A DNA stretch of 64,000 nt from Oscillospiraceae bacterium (GCA_015067975.1 SVLK01000005.1:33357-97356); one strand, 5' to 3'; positions 18,918 to 28,709 are shown, numbered from the stretch's first letter. Numbers and translations are program-made. Notes: a model not told the origin generated them from the sequence alone.

Positions 18918-21047
18918 TTATTCTTCGCTCTTGGGTTCGTCCTTGGAAGGAACGTCCACCGGAGCGTCTTCAGAGGGAGCGGCGCTCTTTTCCTCTGCCT
19001 CAAAGTCCGGCATGGGGATAGGCTCAGACACCATGGAGATGTGCTTGGCGGGAGCCTCGATCACATCGGGGGTGCTGGGGCGGAACAGTTTGGGTTCATC
19101 CTCGCGCTTAGCACCGTAATTGTCCACCAGCTCGGGGTCGCGACCTTCGATGATGGCCATCATTTCCTGTCCGGTGATGGTTTCCTTTTTCAGCAGGTAG
19201 GCTGCGATCTTGTCCAGCAGCTCACGGTTTTCACGCAGGATCGCCTTGGCGTCTTCGTGGCACTGGCGGATCACGGCGATGGTAGCGCGGTCGGCGGCGG
19301 CATAAGTTTCCTGTGCGCAAGACATGGAGTAAGTGCCGTCCAGATACTGGTTGTGCACCGTGCCCAACGCCATCATGTCGAACTCTTCGGTCATGCCGAA
19401 ACGAGCCACCAGATTGCGGGCCAGTTCGGTGGCGCGCTCAATGTCGTTGGCGGCGCCGGAAGTCATGGTGTTGCACACCACTTCCTCGCTGGAACGACCG
19501 GCCAGCAGCGTGCGGATCTCGGCCAGAATATCCTCGCGGGACATGAGGAATTTTTCCTCTTCCGGCAGATGCAGCGTGTAGCCCAGCGCGCCTTGCGTAT
19601 GAGGTACGATAGTAATCTTGCTGACTGGCTGTGCATTCTTCTGCTTGGCAGCCACCAGCGCATGGCCCACTTCGTGGTATGCGATGATCTTCTTTTCTTC
19701 TTCAGTAATGACCGTGCCCTTCTTCTCAGAACCGGCGATGACCACTTCAAAGGAGACCAGCAGGTCGTTCTGGTTCACGGCCTTGCGCCCCTTGCGCACG
19801 GCGCGCAGCGCAGCTTCGTTTACCAGATTGGCCAGGTCTGCACCTACGCAGCCGGCAGTGGCCTGTGCGATCTTGTTTAGATCCACATCTTCGGCCAGAT
19901 GGATGTTGCGGGTATGCACCTGCAGTGTAGCCAAACGACCGGCCAGATTGGGACGGTCTACGGTGATGCGGCGGTCAAAACGGCCGGGACGCAGCAGCGC
20001 CTTGTCCAGCACCTCGGGGCGGTTGGTGGCACCCAGAACAATGACGCCCTTGCTGGGGTCAAAACCGTCCAGCTCGGCCAGCAGCTGATTCAGCGTCTGC
20101 TCGCGCTCGTCATTGCCGCCAAAACGGCCGCCGTCACGGGTTTTGCCGATGGTGTCGATTTCGTCGATGAAGATAATGCAGGGAGCAACCTTGGAGGCTT
20201 CCTTAAACAGGTCGCGCACACGGCTGGCGCCCACGCCTACGAACATTTCCACAAAGTCAGAGCCGGAGATGGAGAAGAAGGGAACGCCTGCTTCGCCTGC
20301 CACGGCCTTGGCCAGCAGCGTCTTACCGGTACCGGGAGAGCCTACCAGCAATGCACCCTTGGGAAGCCGTGCACCAATGGCGGTATATTTGCCGGGGTTG
20401 TGGAGGAAGTCGATGATCTCTTCCAACGACTCCTTGGCCTCATCCTGTCCGGCCACATCCTTGAAGGTGACACCGGTGGATTTTTCCATATACACCTTGG
20501 CGTTGGATTTGCCCACATTGCCGATGCCGCCCATGCCGCCGCCGCTCTTGGACATGATTTTCATCACCAGCATGAACAGACCCACCATCAGGATTACCGG
20601 CAGCACATAGGCCACCATCAGTTCCAGAATGGGACTCATGGGTGCTTGATAAGGCTCTGTATATTCTACCTTATGTTCCCGCAGCAGAGCGTATAGATCA
20701 TCATCGCCCAGATCGGTGGTGAACAAAATTACCTGTTCTTTGTCGCTGTGGGTGTAGGCCTTGCCATCCTCATCGGTGTAGACATAGCCTTCCTCGGGGG
20801 TGGCGTACACAACGCCTGCTTCAAAAGTGACCTCGTCAATGCGGTCCTGCTCCACCAGCTGCCACAATTCGCTGTAAGCGATTTCGTGGCTGGAGGATTT
20901 GTTGGTAGCGTTGCCGGCATAGGCACCGAGGTAGTTGATGATGACCGTCAGAACGACGGCCCATGCCACCAGTGTCAGTACACCCTTGAGGTTTTTGTTG
21001 TTTTTCTTATTGTTCTTGTTTTGGTTATTTTTGTTGTTGGGGTCCAT
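18918..21047 (-). CDS. ftsH: ATP-dependent zinc metalloprotease FtsH
   Basis: A 709-residue membrane-bound AAA protease. It begins with an unusual Asn/Lys-rich stretch ([15 protein letters not shown]), then one membrane helix ([17 protein letters not shown]), an extracytoplasmic domain and a second helix ([16 protein letters not shown]). The AAA domain has Walker A GSPGTGKT, Walker B IIFIDEID and the second region of homology ending RPGRFDR. The zinc protease site is HEVGH. The C-terminal tail after the protease is acidic and longer than usual, rich in Glu, Asp and Ser. FtsH degrades misassembled membrane proteins and short-lived regulators. Confidence 0.96.
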   Translation of the reverse strand: MDPNNKNNQNKNNKKNNKNLKGVLTLVAWAVVLTVIINYLGAYAGNATNKSSSHEIAYSELWQLVEQDRIDEVTFEAGVVYATPEEGYVYTDEDGKAYTHSDKEQVILFTTDLGDDDLYALLREHKVEYTEPYQAPMSPILELMVAYVLPVILMVGLFMLVMKIMSKSGGGMGGIGNVGKSNAKVYMEKSTGVTFKDVAGQDEAKESLEEIIDFLHNPGKYTAIGARLPKGALLVGSPGTGKTLLAKAVAGEAGVPFFSISGSDFVEMFVGVGASRVRDLFKEASKVAPCIIFIDEIDTIGKTRDGGRFGGNDEREQTLNQLLAELDGFDPSKGVIVLGATNRPEVLDKALLRPGRFDRRITVDRPNLAGRLATLQVHTRNIHLAEDVDLNKIAQATAGCVGADLANLVNEAALRAVRKGRKAVNQNDLLVSFEVVIAGSEKKGTVITEEEKKIIAYHEVGHALVAAKQKNAQPVSKITIVPHTQGALGYTLHLPEEEKFLMSREDILAEIRTLLAGRSSEEVVCNTMTSGAANDIERATELARNLVARFGMTEEFDMMALGTVHNQYLDGTYSMSCAQETYAAADRATIAVIRQCHEDAKAILRENRELLDKIAAYLLKKETITGQEMMAIIEGRDPELVDNYGAKREDEPKLFRPSTPDVIEAPAKHISMVSEPIPMPDFEAEEKSAAPSEDAPVDVPSKDEPKSEE

Positions 21048-21067
21048 ATATGTCTCCTTCCGTAAAA

Positions 21068-21083
21068 CCGTCCTGCAGGACGG
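21068..21083. promoter_or_regulatory. Perfect palindrome in the ftsH leader
   Basis: CCGTCCTGCAGGACGG, 16 bases, between the ftsH promoter and its ribosome site. Could be an RNA hairpin or operator; no assigned partner. Confidence 0.35.
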
Positions 21084-21104
21084 GAAAAGATCTTATTTTG
21101 TGGC

Positions 21105-21133
21105 AGTATACCATAAATAATAAAAAGCCACAA
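21105..21133 (-). promoter_or_regulatory. Probable ftsH promoter
   Basis: Minus strand TTGTGG, 17-base spacer, TATACT, about 58 bases before the start codon. Confidence 0.5.
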
Positions 21134-21255
21134 GTCGCGTCATATCGGATTTTCTGTAAAATTTCTATGAATGGTGCTTTATCTTACCTGTGGGATATGC
21201 TATACTAAAAAAATCCCGAAAAGAGCATCTGCTATACAGATTTGAGGAAAATAAT

Positions 21256-22029
21256 ATGAGAGAAAACGAAACGAAGAAAACTTTACCCGAGGCCGAAGCC
21301 GATGGATTGATCGAAGGCCGCAATGCGGTCATTGAAGCGCTGCGCAGCGGCACTGCTATTGACAAGATTTATCTGGCCAAGGGTGAAACGGATAAAACGC
21401 TGGGACATATTGCCTCCAAGGCTCGTGCTGCCGGTATCGTAGTGGTGGAGGCTGATCGCCGTAAGCTGGACAACATGAGCCGTACGCATTCCCATCAGGG
21501 TGTCATCGCATTAGCCGCACTGCGGGAATATGTGTCGGTGGAATCGCTGCTGGAAAACGCCGCTGCCAAGGGTGAAGCTCCGTTGCTGGTGGTCTGTGAT
21601 GAGATCTCCGACCCCCACAATCTGGGGGCTATCCTGCGTACGGCCGAATGCGCCGGCGCCCATGGTGTCATCATTCCCAAGCGCCGCAGTGCAGGACTGA
21701 CTGCGATTGTAGCAAAAACTTCTGCCGGAGCTGTCAGCTATATGCCGGTGGCCCGTGTACCAAATATCCCCAGCTTGCTGAAAGATTTGAAAAAACAGGG
21801 CATCTGGGTGTTCGGTACGGCAGCCGACGGCAATACCACGCTGTATAATGCCGATTTGAAGGGCCCTGCCGCCATTGTCATCGGCAGCGAGGGCAGCGGG
21901 ATGAGCCGTCTGGTCAGTGAAAACTGCGATTTCTTAGTCAGTATTCCCATGAAGGGCAAGATTTCTTCGCTGAACGCATCGGCCGCAGCAGCAATTTTGC
22001 TGTATGAGGCGGTACGCCAGCGTAGCTAA
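21256..22029 (+). CDS. rlmB: SpoU/TrmH-family 23S rRNA 2'-O-ribose methyltransferase (RlmB-like)
   Basis: The start with GAGGA about seven bases upstream gives 257 residues. An N-terminal SpoU substrate-binding domain opens with LIEGRNAVIEAL, and the SPOUT methyltransferase core shows the three knot motifs: EISDPHNLGAILRTAE, VIGSEGSGMS and IPMKGKISSLNASAAAAI. The family methylates ribose 2'-OH in rRNA or tRNA using S-adenosylmethionine; the two-domain layout fits RlmB/YacO (23S G2251). The next gene begins 17 bases after its stop and is probably co-transcribed. Confidence 0.88.
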   Translation: MRENETKKTLPEAEADGLIEGRNAVIEALRSGTAIDKIYLAKGETDKTLGHIASKARAAGIVVVEADRRKLDNMSRTHSHQGVIALAALREYVSVESLLENAAAKGEAPLLVVCDEISDPHNLGAILRTAECAGAHGVIIPKRRSAGLTAIVAKTSAGAVSYMPVARVPNIPSLLKDLKKQGIWVFGTAADGNTTLYNADLKGPAAIVIGSEGSGMSRLVSENCDFLVSIPMKGKISSLNASAAAAILLYEAVRQRS

Positions 22030-22046
22030 CGGAACAAAGGAATTTC

Positions 22047-24215
22047 ATGAGCGAACGTCACGACGATATTGCGGATATGCTGTCGGAAACAAAACGCCTG
22101 TTGGGTGATTTGAAAACACCGGAGGGCGAGGAGTTTTCGTTGGATAACATTCTGGCTGAATACGGTCAGGGTGCGGCGGAGCCTGCCCAAAAAGAAGCAG
22201 ACGTTGTGAAAGAAGAACTGCCGGAGGTAGAACTGCCGGTACCTGTCTCGCCGGTGCAGCCGGAGCTGCCGAAACCGAAACGGGAAAAGGTGCTGCAGTT
22301 TCCCCGCATGTTCGCCAACAGGGAAGAAAGTAGCGAACCTGCGCCTGTCGAAGAGGAACAGGAAGCTGTGACGGAAGAGCCGGTGAAAGAGATGCAGCAA
22401 GAAGTCTCGCTGGAAGAACTGCTGTCGCGCACGGTGCAATCGGCGTTGGAGGAGCAGGACGACGAACTGCTGGACGAACCGCTTCCCCTCAAGGAGCGTC
22501 TCGGCGCATGGGGAACAAAAATTGGTGAGCGGCTGCGGCCTCTGCTGGATTTGCGTGTGCAGCGCCGCCATGTACAGGAGGATGAAACGCCGGAACCGGA
22601 GATGGAGCAGGCGGCCAAAGAAGCCAAGCGGCTTTGCCGGCGGCTATACAGACAGTGGATGTTTACTGCTGTTCCTGCGGTGCTGCTGGCGGTCGTCAGC
22701 ATTTTTGATACAGGATGGCCACAGTTGTTTCCGGTGATTTGGTTTGAAAATGCTGCGGTACGCTGCGGTACTGTTGGCGGATTACTGTTGCTGACTTGCG
22801 TGTTGGCTTTCCCGGTGTGGAAAGAGGCGGTCAGTGAGCTGAAACGCAGCCACTTTACCTGTGATGTCGCTGCGGCTCTGCCGGTGGTGGCGGTGCTGGG
22901 CGACTGTGTGTACAGCACCGTTGTAAAAGATGCCTCTTATCTGCCGCTGGCAGCTCCTGCAGCTCTGCTGGTGTGGCTGTGTCTGGGCGGACGGCTGTGT
23001 GCCGCTACTGCCGCCTATGATGCGTACCGACTGGCGGATATGGGCGGCCGGCCGCCCTATGCCGTGGCAGTAACTGCCGCCGGCGCCTGTAAGCAGCGTG
23101 GTAAACTGCAAGGCTTTTATCATATTTCACGGCAAGAAGATCCCTCACGCCGCATTCAGCATTTGGCATTGCCGCTGCTGCTGGGGGCGGCCACGGTGCT
23201 CACCGGCGTGGTATGCATCGGCAGGGAACGTGTCGATGAGTTCTTCCGTGTCTGGTCGGCCTTGCTGACGGCTTCTGTGCCGCTGGGACTTCCGTTATGC
23301 GGTACGCTGCCTCTGCGAAACTTGAACCGTCGGCTGAGCCATAGCGGCTGCGCAGTGGCCGGTTACGCCGGCGCACGGGCGGCGGGTGGCGGAAAGCGCA
23401 TGGTGCTGACCGATCAGGATCTCTTTCCACCGGGAACTGTCAGCTTGAACGGGCTGAAGACCTACGGTGAGGAGATCGGCAAAGTGGTGTCCTATGCGGC
23501 CACGGTGACCCGAGCTGCAGGCAGCCCGCTGGAGGGCGTGTTTGAACAGCTGCTGGCCAGTGAGGGCGGCGGGCGCCGCCGTCTGGATGATCTGCACTTT
23601 TATGAAGAGGGCGGCGTTGGCGGTACGATCCGCGGCGAAACGGTGATCATGGGCAGCGCCTACTTTATGAAGAAGATGCACGTCACGCTGCCTCGTGATT
23701 TGAAGGTAAAGACGGGTGTCTTTTTGGCAGTGGACGGACAGCTGGTGGCGATTTTCGCCATTAAGTATCAACCTTCCCGTAATGTGGAGTGGGCACTGCG
23801 TGCACTGCGCCGCAGCCGTACCGTACCGGTGCTGGCGGTGCGTAGCAGCAACATTACGCCGGGTCTCCTCAAACGCAAGTTTTCTGTGGATGCCAAGCCG
23901 CTTTATCCCAATGTTTCCACCCGTTTGGCCCTGTCCGACCTGTGTAAAGAACAGGCGGAGTGCGCCAACGCGCTGATTTACCGGGAAGGCTTGATGCCCT
24001 TTGCCGAAACGGTGATCGGCAGCCGCCGCTGCTGCCGGATGGTGCGCTGGGCGACCGCGCTTTGCTGGCTGGGAAGTCTGTGCGGTTTGTGGCTGAGCTA
24101 CTATTTAACTAATCTGGCAGCTTACGATGCACTCAATGCCGGTTATCTGCTGGTGTTTACGCTGCTGTGGCTGCTGCCGACAGTACTGTTGGCGGACTTA
24201 ACAAGGAGATATTAA
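22047..24215 (+). CDS. Degenerate P-type ATPase-like membrane protein
   Basis: A 722-residue protein. Residues 1-190 are a soluble, very acidic, probably disordered region (many Glu/Pro). Then come several membrane helices (about 200-430), a cytoplasmic domain (about 435-640) and two C-terminal helices. The order, the TASVPLGLPLCGTLPLRN helix and segments such as GSAYFMKKMHVTLP and GVFLAVDGQLVAIFAI look like the M4, N and P regions of P1B-type ATPases. However, the phosphorylation motif DKTGT is replaced (VLTDQDLF), TGDN by RSSN, and no GDGxND or TGES motif is seen. So it is probably not a pump. It follows the rRNA methyltransferase by 17 bases. Function unknown. Confidence 0.6.
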   Translation: MSERHDDIADMLSETKRLLGDLKTPEGEEFSLDNILAEYGQGAAEPAQKEADVVKEELPEVELPVPVSPVQPELPKPKREKVLQFPRMFANREESSEPAPVEEEQEAVTEEPVKEMQQEVSLEELLSRTVQSALEEQDDELLDEPLPLKERLGAWGTKIGERLRPLLDLRVQRRHVQEDETPEPEMEQAAKEAKRLCRRLYRQWMFTAVPAVLLAVVSIFDTGWPQLFPVIWFENAAVRCGTVGGLLLLTCVLAFPVWKEAVSELKRSHFTCDVAAALPVVAVLGDCVYSTVVKDASYLPLAAPAALLVWLCLGGRLCAATAAYDAYRLADMGGRPPYAVAVTAAGACKQRGKLQGFYHISRQEDPSRRIQHLALPLLLGAATVLTGVVCIGRERVDEFFRVWSALLTASVPLGLPLCGTLPLRNLNRRLSHSGCAVAGYAGARAAGGGKRMVLTDQDLFPPGTVSLNGLKTYGEEIGKVVSYAATVTRAAGSPLEGVFEQLLASEGGGRRRLDDLHFYEEGGVGGTIRGETVIMGSAYFMKKMHVTLPRDLKVKTGVFLAVDGQLVAIFAIKYQPSRNVEWALRALRRSRTVPVLAVRSSNITPGLLKRKFSVDAKPLYPNVSTRLALSDLCKEQAECANALIYREGLMPFAETVIGSRRCCRMVRWATALCWLGSLCGLWLSYYLTNLAAYDALNAGYLLVFTLLWLLPTVLLADLTRRY

Positions 24216-24246
24216 AAAAGAGGACGCGGAAGCGTCCTCTTTTTTG
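24214..24246 (+). terminator. Terminator after the P-type ATPase-like gene
   Basis: Stem AAAAAAGAGGACGC/GCGTCCTCTTTTTT, GGAA loop, overlapping the stop codon. Confidence 0.9.
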
Positions 24247-24350
24247 CGAAAAGTTCTGAGAATTGAGCATTTAAACAATTTAGTAAACAATATCAACGAA
24301 AAATGTAATTGTCAATGTGGGGAAAGGGAGTAGAATCAAAGGAGGGAAGT

Positions 24351-24434
24351 ATGACCGGAAAGTTTGTATTTACGTTGTCCGAAAGGACAGGGAAGGCGGC
24401 AGAATATGAATTTAAAGGAATATGCATCATTTGA
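24351..24434 (+). CDS. Possible 27-residue leader ORF overlapping the amidase start
   Basis: ATG preceded by a consensus ribosome site (AAAGGAGGG, four bases away). It encodes [20 protein letters not shown] and seven more residues, and ends in TGA 29 bases inside the amidase gene in another frame. It is too short for the ORF track. Its ribosome site is much better than that of the amidase itself, so it may act by translational coupling or attenuation. No homologue is known to me. Confidence 0.4.
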   Translation: MTGKFVFTLSERTGKAAEYEFKGICII

Positions 24435-25848
24435 CGCTACCGGACTGGCACAGCTTGTCCGAAAAAAGGAAATTTCGCCGATGGAACTGTTAGATATATC
24501 TCTGGCGGCGATAGAGCAGGTGAATGGTAAATTGAATGCCGTGGTGGACGATACACGCGATTATGCACTGCAGCAGATTCGCGCCGGCATTGATTTGTCC
24601 GCGCCGTTTTGCGGTGTACCCATGGCCATCAAAGACTGCGGCGGATTCTCTTCGCAGATTCGTGCTACGGTAGGAACAAGATTGTCAGGTGATGGTGTTT
24701 ATGCGGCAAAGGACGCCACGCTGCTGCAGCGGTTTAAAAGGGCGGGCGCACTGATCGTAGCCACATCGACCACATCGGAATTCTGCATCGATTCCTCCAC
24801 GGAAACGCTGCGCCACGGTGCCACGCATAACCCGTGGCATTTGGATTATTCTGTGGGTGGCAGCAGCGGTGGTGCTGCGGCATTGGTAGCATCCGGCGCA
24901 CTGCCCTTTGCTCATGGCAGCGATGGCGGCGGATCGATTCGGATTCCGGCCTCTATGTGCGGCATTATCGGCTTCAAACCGTCCCGCTTTCGCGTTCCGG
25001 TGGGGCCTGTCAGCTGGGATCCGGGTGTGGTGGCTCATTTTGCGCTGACACGCAGTGTCCGCGATGCAGCCGCCTTGCTGGACGCAGTGGAAGGTCCTGA
25101 CCCTGGGTATTACGGCACCTTTGCTCCGGATGCGCAGCGTCATCTGCAGGCCATACAACAGCCGCCGCGGAAACTGCGGATTGCCTATATGCTGCACACA
25201 CCGTATGGAACGCCTTTTTATGATGAAGAGTGTATTACCGCGGTGTTGAGAACGGTGGAGGTGCTGCGTGCGCTGGGGCACGAGTGCGAAGAAGCCTATC
25301 CGGAAATTTCCCCGGCCTATCAGGAAGCTAGGATCCATAGCATGTGCGACAGTATTGCCATCACGCTGGAAAATATGGCAAAGGAGACCGGACTTCCCAT
25401 TGATGAGACGACTGTGGAACCGCTGGTCTATAAAACTTATCTGCAATCCAGGCGCCGTACCGGGCTGGATGTGTTCCGTTCGCAAGCGGAAATGGCGAAG
25501 GCGGCGCGCTCTGTGGGACAGTTTTTCTGCAACTACGACATCCTGCTCAGCCCCACCATGGGGCGAATCGAGCGGCGGTTAGGCACGCTGAACGGCGTGG
25601 TCAACGCGGAGATCTCAGCCGAAGAATGGGCAAGACGGAGACAGGATTATGCCTGCATCACGCCGCTGGCCAATATTGCGGGACTGCCGTCTGTCTCGCT
25701 GCCGCTTTACAGAAACCAGCACGGTATGCCTTTGGGCATCGAATTGGACAGCGCGGTAGACAACGACCAACTGGTGCTGCAGCTGGCGGCACAGCTGGAG
25801 AAGACAGAGCTTTGGATCACGGGAAAACCCGCCATATACGTAAAGTAA
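24406..25848 (+). CDS. Amidase-signature family amidohydrolase
   Basis: 480 residues from the ATG with GGAAGG nine bases upstream. The Ser-cisSer-Lys triad can be placed at Lys76 ([10 protein letters not shown]), Ser153 ([12 protein letters not shown]) and Ser177 ([12 protein letters not shown]), with the spacing of the family. It resembles GatA, but gatB and gatC are not next to it and the gene stands alone with its own terminator, so a free amidase acting on small amides is more likely than the tRNA amidotransferase subunit. Substrate not determinable. Confidence 0.88.
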   Translation: MNLKEYASFDATGLAQLVRKKEISPMELLDISLAAIEQVNGKLNAVVDDTRDYALQQIRAGIDLSAPFCGVPMAIKDCGGFSSQIRATVGTRLSGDGVYAAKDATLLQRFKRAGALIVATSTTSEFCIDSSTETLRHGATHNPWHLDYSVGGSSGGAAALVASGALPFAHGSDGGGSIRIPASMCGIIGFKPSRFRVPVGPVSWDPGVVAHFALTRSVRDAAALLDAVEGPDPGYYGTFAPDAQRHLQAIQQPPRKLRIAYMLHTPYGTPFYDEECITAVLRTVEVLRALGHECEEAYPEISPAYQEARIHSMCDSIAITLENMAKETGLPIDETTVEPLVYKTYLQSRRRTGLDVFRSQAEMAKAARSVGQFFCNYDILLSPTMGRIERRLGTLNGVVNAEISAEEWARRRQDYACITPLANIAGLPSVSLPLYRNQHGMPLGIELDSAVDNDQLVLQLAAQLEKTELWITGKPAIYVK

Positions 25849-25863
25849 AGCGTGAATCAAAAT

Positions 25864-25892
25864 AAAAGAGGACGCGCGGCGTCCTCTTTTTT
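25864..25892 (+). terminator. Terminator after the amidase gene
   Basis: Stem AAAAGAGGACGC/GCGTCCTCTTTT followed by T-run. Confidence 0.85.
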
Positions 25893-25946
25893 AACGTCAA
25901 AAAGGGATTGTGTGTAAATTTCGCTGAAATTTTAAGAAAAAGATGG

Positions 25947-25975
25947 TTGTCAGGTCAGCAAAAATATTATATAAT
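25947..25975 (+). promoter_or_regulatory. Promoter of the EF-G-like gene
   Basis: TTGTCA, 17-base spacer, TATAAT; about 65 bases before the start codon. Confidence 0.7.
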
Positions 25976-26039
25976 CCGATTATTGAGCGATTTGCACGCT
26001 GCATTGCGTGCTTCACAAAACGAAGGGAGAAAACTGTAT

Positions 26040-28103
26040 ATGACTGCCAACGACATTCGTAATATCTGCCTGCTGGGCCATGGTGGCTCCGGCAAGACCT
26101 CTCTGGTCGAGCAGATGCTCTTTATGACGAAGGGTACCGACCGTCTGGGCAAGCCTGCTGACGGCAACACCACCTGCGACTATGACGCTGAAGAAATCAA
26201 GCGCCAGATTTCCATTTCCCTGGCCTTTGCCCCTGTGAATTACAAGGGTGTGAAGATCAACGCCATGGACGCTCCCGGTAACTTTGACTTCTCCGGCGAA
26301 GCGATCTCCGCCATCCGCGCTGCTGAGTGCGCTGTGCTGGTGGGTGCTGCCAAGGATGGTCTGTCCGTGGGTATGGAGCGTACCTGGAAGATGCTGGGCA
26401 AGAAGCCCCGCATGATCTTCATCAACCGTACCGATGAAGATAACAGCGATTATACTACTTGCCTGGAGAACATCAAGGGCAAGTTTGGTCAGGCCATTGC
26501 TCCCATCGTTGTCCCCGTACTGGACGGCAACAAGAAGGTCACCGCAATCGTGGACCTGCTGCACAATAAGGCCTACGAGGTCAAGGGCGGCAAGGCTACC
26601 GAGTGCGCGATCCCCGGCGATCTGGCTGACGAAGTGGAAACCCTGCGTGCTGAGCTGATGGAAGCCGCCGCCGGTGCTGACGAGGAGCTGATGGAGAAGT
26701 TCTTCGACACCATGGAGCTGACCGACGCTGAAATGGCCAAGGGTCTGAAGATCGGTGTGCGTGACGGTAGTGTCTGCCCCGTGCTGTGCGGCAGCGCTGT
26801 GACCGGCCTGGGCGTGGATATGCTGATGCAGACCATCGTTGATCTGGTTCCTGTTGCTACCGATATGCCCGCTGAGTCCGCTATGGACGATGACGATAAG
26901 GCGATCGAGGTTGCTTATGATCCCAATGGCGCTACCGCTGCCATCGTGTTCAAGACCATCTCCGACCAGTACGGCAAGTACTCCATGGTCAAGGTCGTTC
27001 GCGGTAAGATCACCGGCGATATGGCTCTGTACAACCCCACCACCGGCAACACCGAAAAGCTGGGTCGTCTGTACATCATGAAGGGCAAGAAGACCGAGGA
27101 GACCAAGGAAATCTGCTGCGGCGATATCGCTGCCATCGGCAAGATGGATAAGGTTAAGACCGGTGATACTCTGTGCGATGCCAAGAATATCGTCAAGCTG
27201 CAGGGCATGAGCTATGCCAAGCCTTGCTACAGCCGCGCCATCTCCCCCAAGGTCAAGCAGGAGATTGAGAAGCTGGGTGCCGGCCTGCACAAGCTGAACG
27301 AAGAAGATCCCACCTTTACCGTCGTCAACAACGCCGAGACTCACCAGACCGTGATCTCCGGCGCCGGCGATATCCAGATCGACATCCTGTGCGCTAAGCT
27401 GAAGAGCCGTTTCGGCGTAGACAGCGAACTGAGCGCTCCCCGCGTTGCTTACCGCGAGAAGATCCGCTCCACCGTGCGCAAGCAGGGTCGCTATAAGAAG
27501 CAGACCGGCGGCAGCGGCCAGTTCGGTGATGTTCATATCATCTTCGAGCCTCAGGCTGAGCAGGAAGAGATGATCTTCGAAGAGAACGTGTTCGGCGGCT
27601 CCGTGCCCAAGAACTTCTTCCCCGCTGTTGAAAAGGGTCTGCGTGAGAGCTGCCTGCACGGCGTGCTGGCCGGCTATCCCGTGGTGTTCCTGAAGGCCAC
27701 GCTGGTGGACGGTTCTTACCACCCCGTTGACTCTTCCGAAATCGCCTTTAAGCTGGCGGCAGGTCTGGCCTTCAAGGCCGCTCTGCCCGAGGCCAAGCCC
27801 GTGCTGATGGAGCCCATCGGCGAGCTGAAGGTCACCATCCCCGATAACTATCTGGGCGACGTGATGGGCGATCTGAATAAGCGTCGCGGCCGCGTGATGG
27901 GCATGGATCCCACCGGCGACGGCGAGCAGGTGCTGACCGCTGAAGTCCCCATGGCCGAGATGATGAGCTATGCCATCGATCTGCGCTCCATGACTCAGTC
28001 CCGCGGTACCTTCACTTTCGACTTTGTTCGCTACGAGGATTGCCCCGGTGCGGCTCAGGAGAAGGCCATTGCTGAGGCCAAGGCTCTGGCCGAGGCTGAA
28101 TAA
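26040..28103 (+). CDS. Elongation factor G-like translational GTPase (EF-G2 type)
   Basis: 687 residues from the ATG after GAAGGGAG; the track ORF adds 44 upstream residues lying over the promoter and leader. The full EF-G domain order is present (GTPase, domain II, III, IV with TGGSGQFGDVHI, V). The G motifs differ from canonical EF-G: P-loop GHGGSGKT at residues 13-20, DAPGNFDF where EF-G has DTPGHVDF (catalytic His is Asn), and NRTD for NKxD. It is not in an rpsL-rpsG-fusA-tuf operon, which supports a paralogue rather than the housekeeping factor. Codons are strongly biased to the preferred set, implying high expression. It could act in translocation, ribosome rescue or stress. Confidence 0.85.
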   Translation: MTANDIRNICLLGHGGSGKTSLVEQMLFMTKGTDRLGKPADGNTTCDYDAEEIKRQISISLAFAPVNYKGVKINAMDAPGNFDFSGEAISAIRAAECAVLVGAAKDGLSVGMERTWKMLGKKPRMIFINRTDEDNSDYTTCLENIKGKFGQAIAPIVVPVLDGNKKVTAIVDLLHNKAYEVKGGKATECAIPGDLADEVETLRAELMEAAAGADEELMEKFFDTMELTDAEMAKGLKIGVRDGSVCPVLCGSAVTGLGVDMLMQTIVDLVPVATDMPAESAMDDDDKAIEVAYDPNGATAAIVFKTISDQYGKYSMVKVVRGKITGDMALYNPTTGNTEKLGRLYIMKGKKTEETKEICCGDIAAIGKMDKVKTGDTLCDAKNIVKLQGMSYAKPCYSRAISPKVKQEIEKLGAGLHKLNEEDPTFTVVNNAETHQTVISGAGDIQIDILCAKLKSRFGVDSELSAPRVAYREKIRSTVRKQGRYKKQTGGSGQFGDVHIIFEPQAEQEEMIFEENVFGGSVPKNFFPAVEKGLRESCLHGVLAGYPVVFLKATLVDGSYHPVDSSEIAFKLAAGLAFKAALPEAKPVLMEPIGELKVTIPDNYLGDVMGDLNKRRGRVMGMDPTGDGEQVLTAEVPMAEMMSYAIDLRSMTQSRGTFTFDFVRYEDCPGAAQEKAIAEAKALAEAE

Positions 28104-28124
28104 GCTTACCTTATTTATAAAGGA

Positions 28125-28153
28125 CCCCGAACCAATTGGTTCGGGGGCTTTTT
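28125..28153 (+). terminator. Terminator after the EF-G-like gene
   Basis: 22-base palindrome CCCCGAACCAATTGGTTCGG(GG) followed by a seven-T run. Confidence 0.9.
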
Positions 28154-28192
28154 TTACCTTCAAAAAATTTTTGAAAAATTTCAAAAAAACTC

Positions 28193-28221
28193 TTTACAAA
28201 TGCTGATCCATATGCTACTAT
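28193..28221 (+). promoter_or_regulatory. Promoter of the Fur-family regulator
   Basis: TTTACA, 17-base spacer, TACTAT. Confidence 0.6.
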
Positions 28222-28232
28222 ACAAATGCAAA

Positions 28233-28247
28233 CAATAATCATTATCA
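28233..28247. promoter_or_regulatory. Fur/PerR-type box over the regulator's transcription start
   Basis: CAATAATCATTATCA matches the 7-1-7 consensus TGATAATNATTATCA at 12 of 14 fixed positions and lies just after the predicted +1, so binding would block initiation: autoregulation. Confidence 0.65.
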
Positions 28248-28266
28248 TTAAGGAACGAGGTGGTAT

Positions 28267-28638
28267 ATGGAAAAGGCGAGAAGACACAGTCCTAAGCGGG
28301 AAGCAATCCTCGATTGTATCCGCTCGACCCACAGCCATCCGGCTGCGGAATGGGTCTATGCTCAGCTCAAGCCCACCATCCCCGATTTGTCGCTGGCCAC
28401 GGTGTACCGCAATCTGGCGCAGTTCCGAAAGGACGGTACCATACAGGTCATTGGCAATGTGAATGGAGAGGAGCGATATGATGCTGATCTTTCACCTCAC
28501 AGTCACTTCATCTGCCGCAGCTGCGGCAAGGTGGCAGATCTTCCCTATAGTGAAATAGATATGCCGGACACCTCCGGTGTAGGGAAGATGGAATCGTGCA
28601 GCGTGACTTTCTACGGCTGCTGCAACGAATGCCTGTAA
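28267..28638 (+). CDS. perR: Fur-family transcriptional regulator, PerR-like
   Basis: 123 residues: an N-terminal winged helix with recognition helix LATVYRNLAQF and a C-terminal metal/dimer domain. Structural zinc is held by two CxxC pairs (CRSC and CNEC). The regulatory region ERYDADLSPHSHF has the Asp/His pattern of PerR. The neighbouring genes (reverse rubrerythrin, ferritin) are classic PerR targets, and Fur-type boxes lie before this gene and before the rubrerythrin gene. PerR senses peroxide by iron-catalysed histidine oxidation; Fur or Zur function cannot be excluded by sequence alone. Confidence 0.82.
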   Translation: MEKARRHSPKREAILDCIRSTHSHPAAEWVYAQLKPTIPDLSLATVYRNLAQFRKDGTIQVIGNVNGEERYDADLSPHSHFICRSCGKVADLPYSEIDMPDTSGVGKMESCSVTFYGCCNECL

Positions 28639-28698
28639 GGCAACATAAGTAATCTACTCCCGTCCGGTGAAGGCGGGAAACTAAAATAAAAATTTAAA

Positions 28699-28709
28699 TG
28701 ATAATTATT
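28699..28709. promoter_or_regulatory. Partial Fur/PerR box at the rubrerythrin ribosome site
   Basis: TGATAATTATT, the left arm and centre of the 7-1-7 consensus, directly abutting the GGAGG of the rubrerythrin gene. Confidence 0.4.

Noticed and set aside
25908-26039. N-terminal extension of the EF-G-like ORF
   Set aside because: It covers the promoter and leader; the internal ATG has the ribosome site and the family N-terminus.
26013-28184. 723-codon antisense ORF over the EF-G-like gene
   Set aside because: Same codon-bias effect; the sense strand has clear EF-G domains, promoter and terminator.
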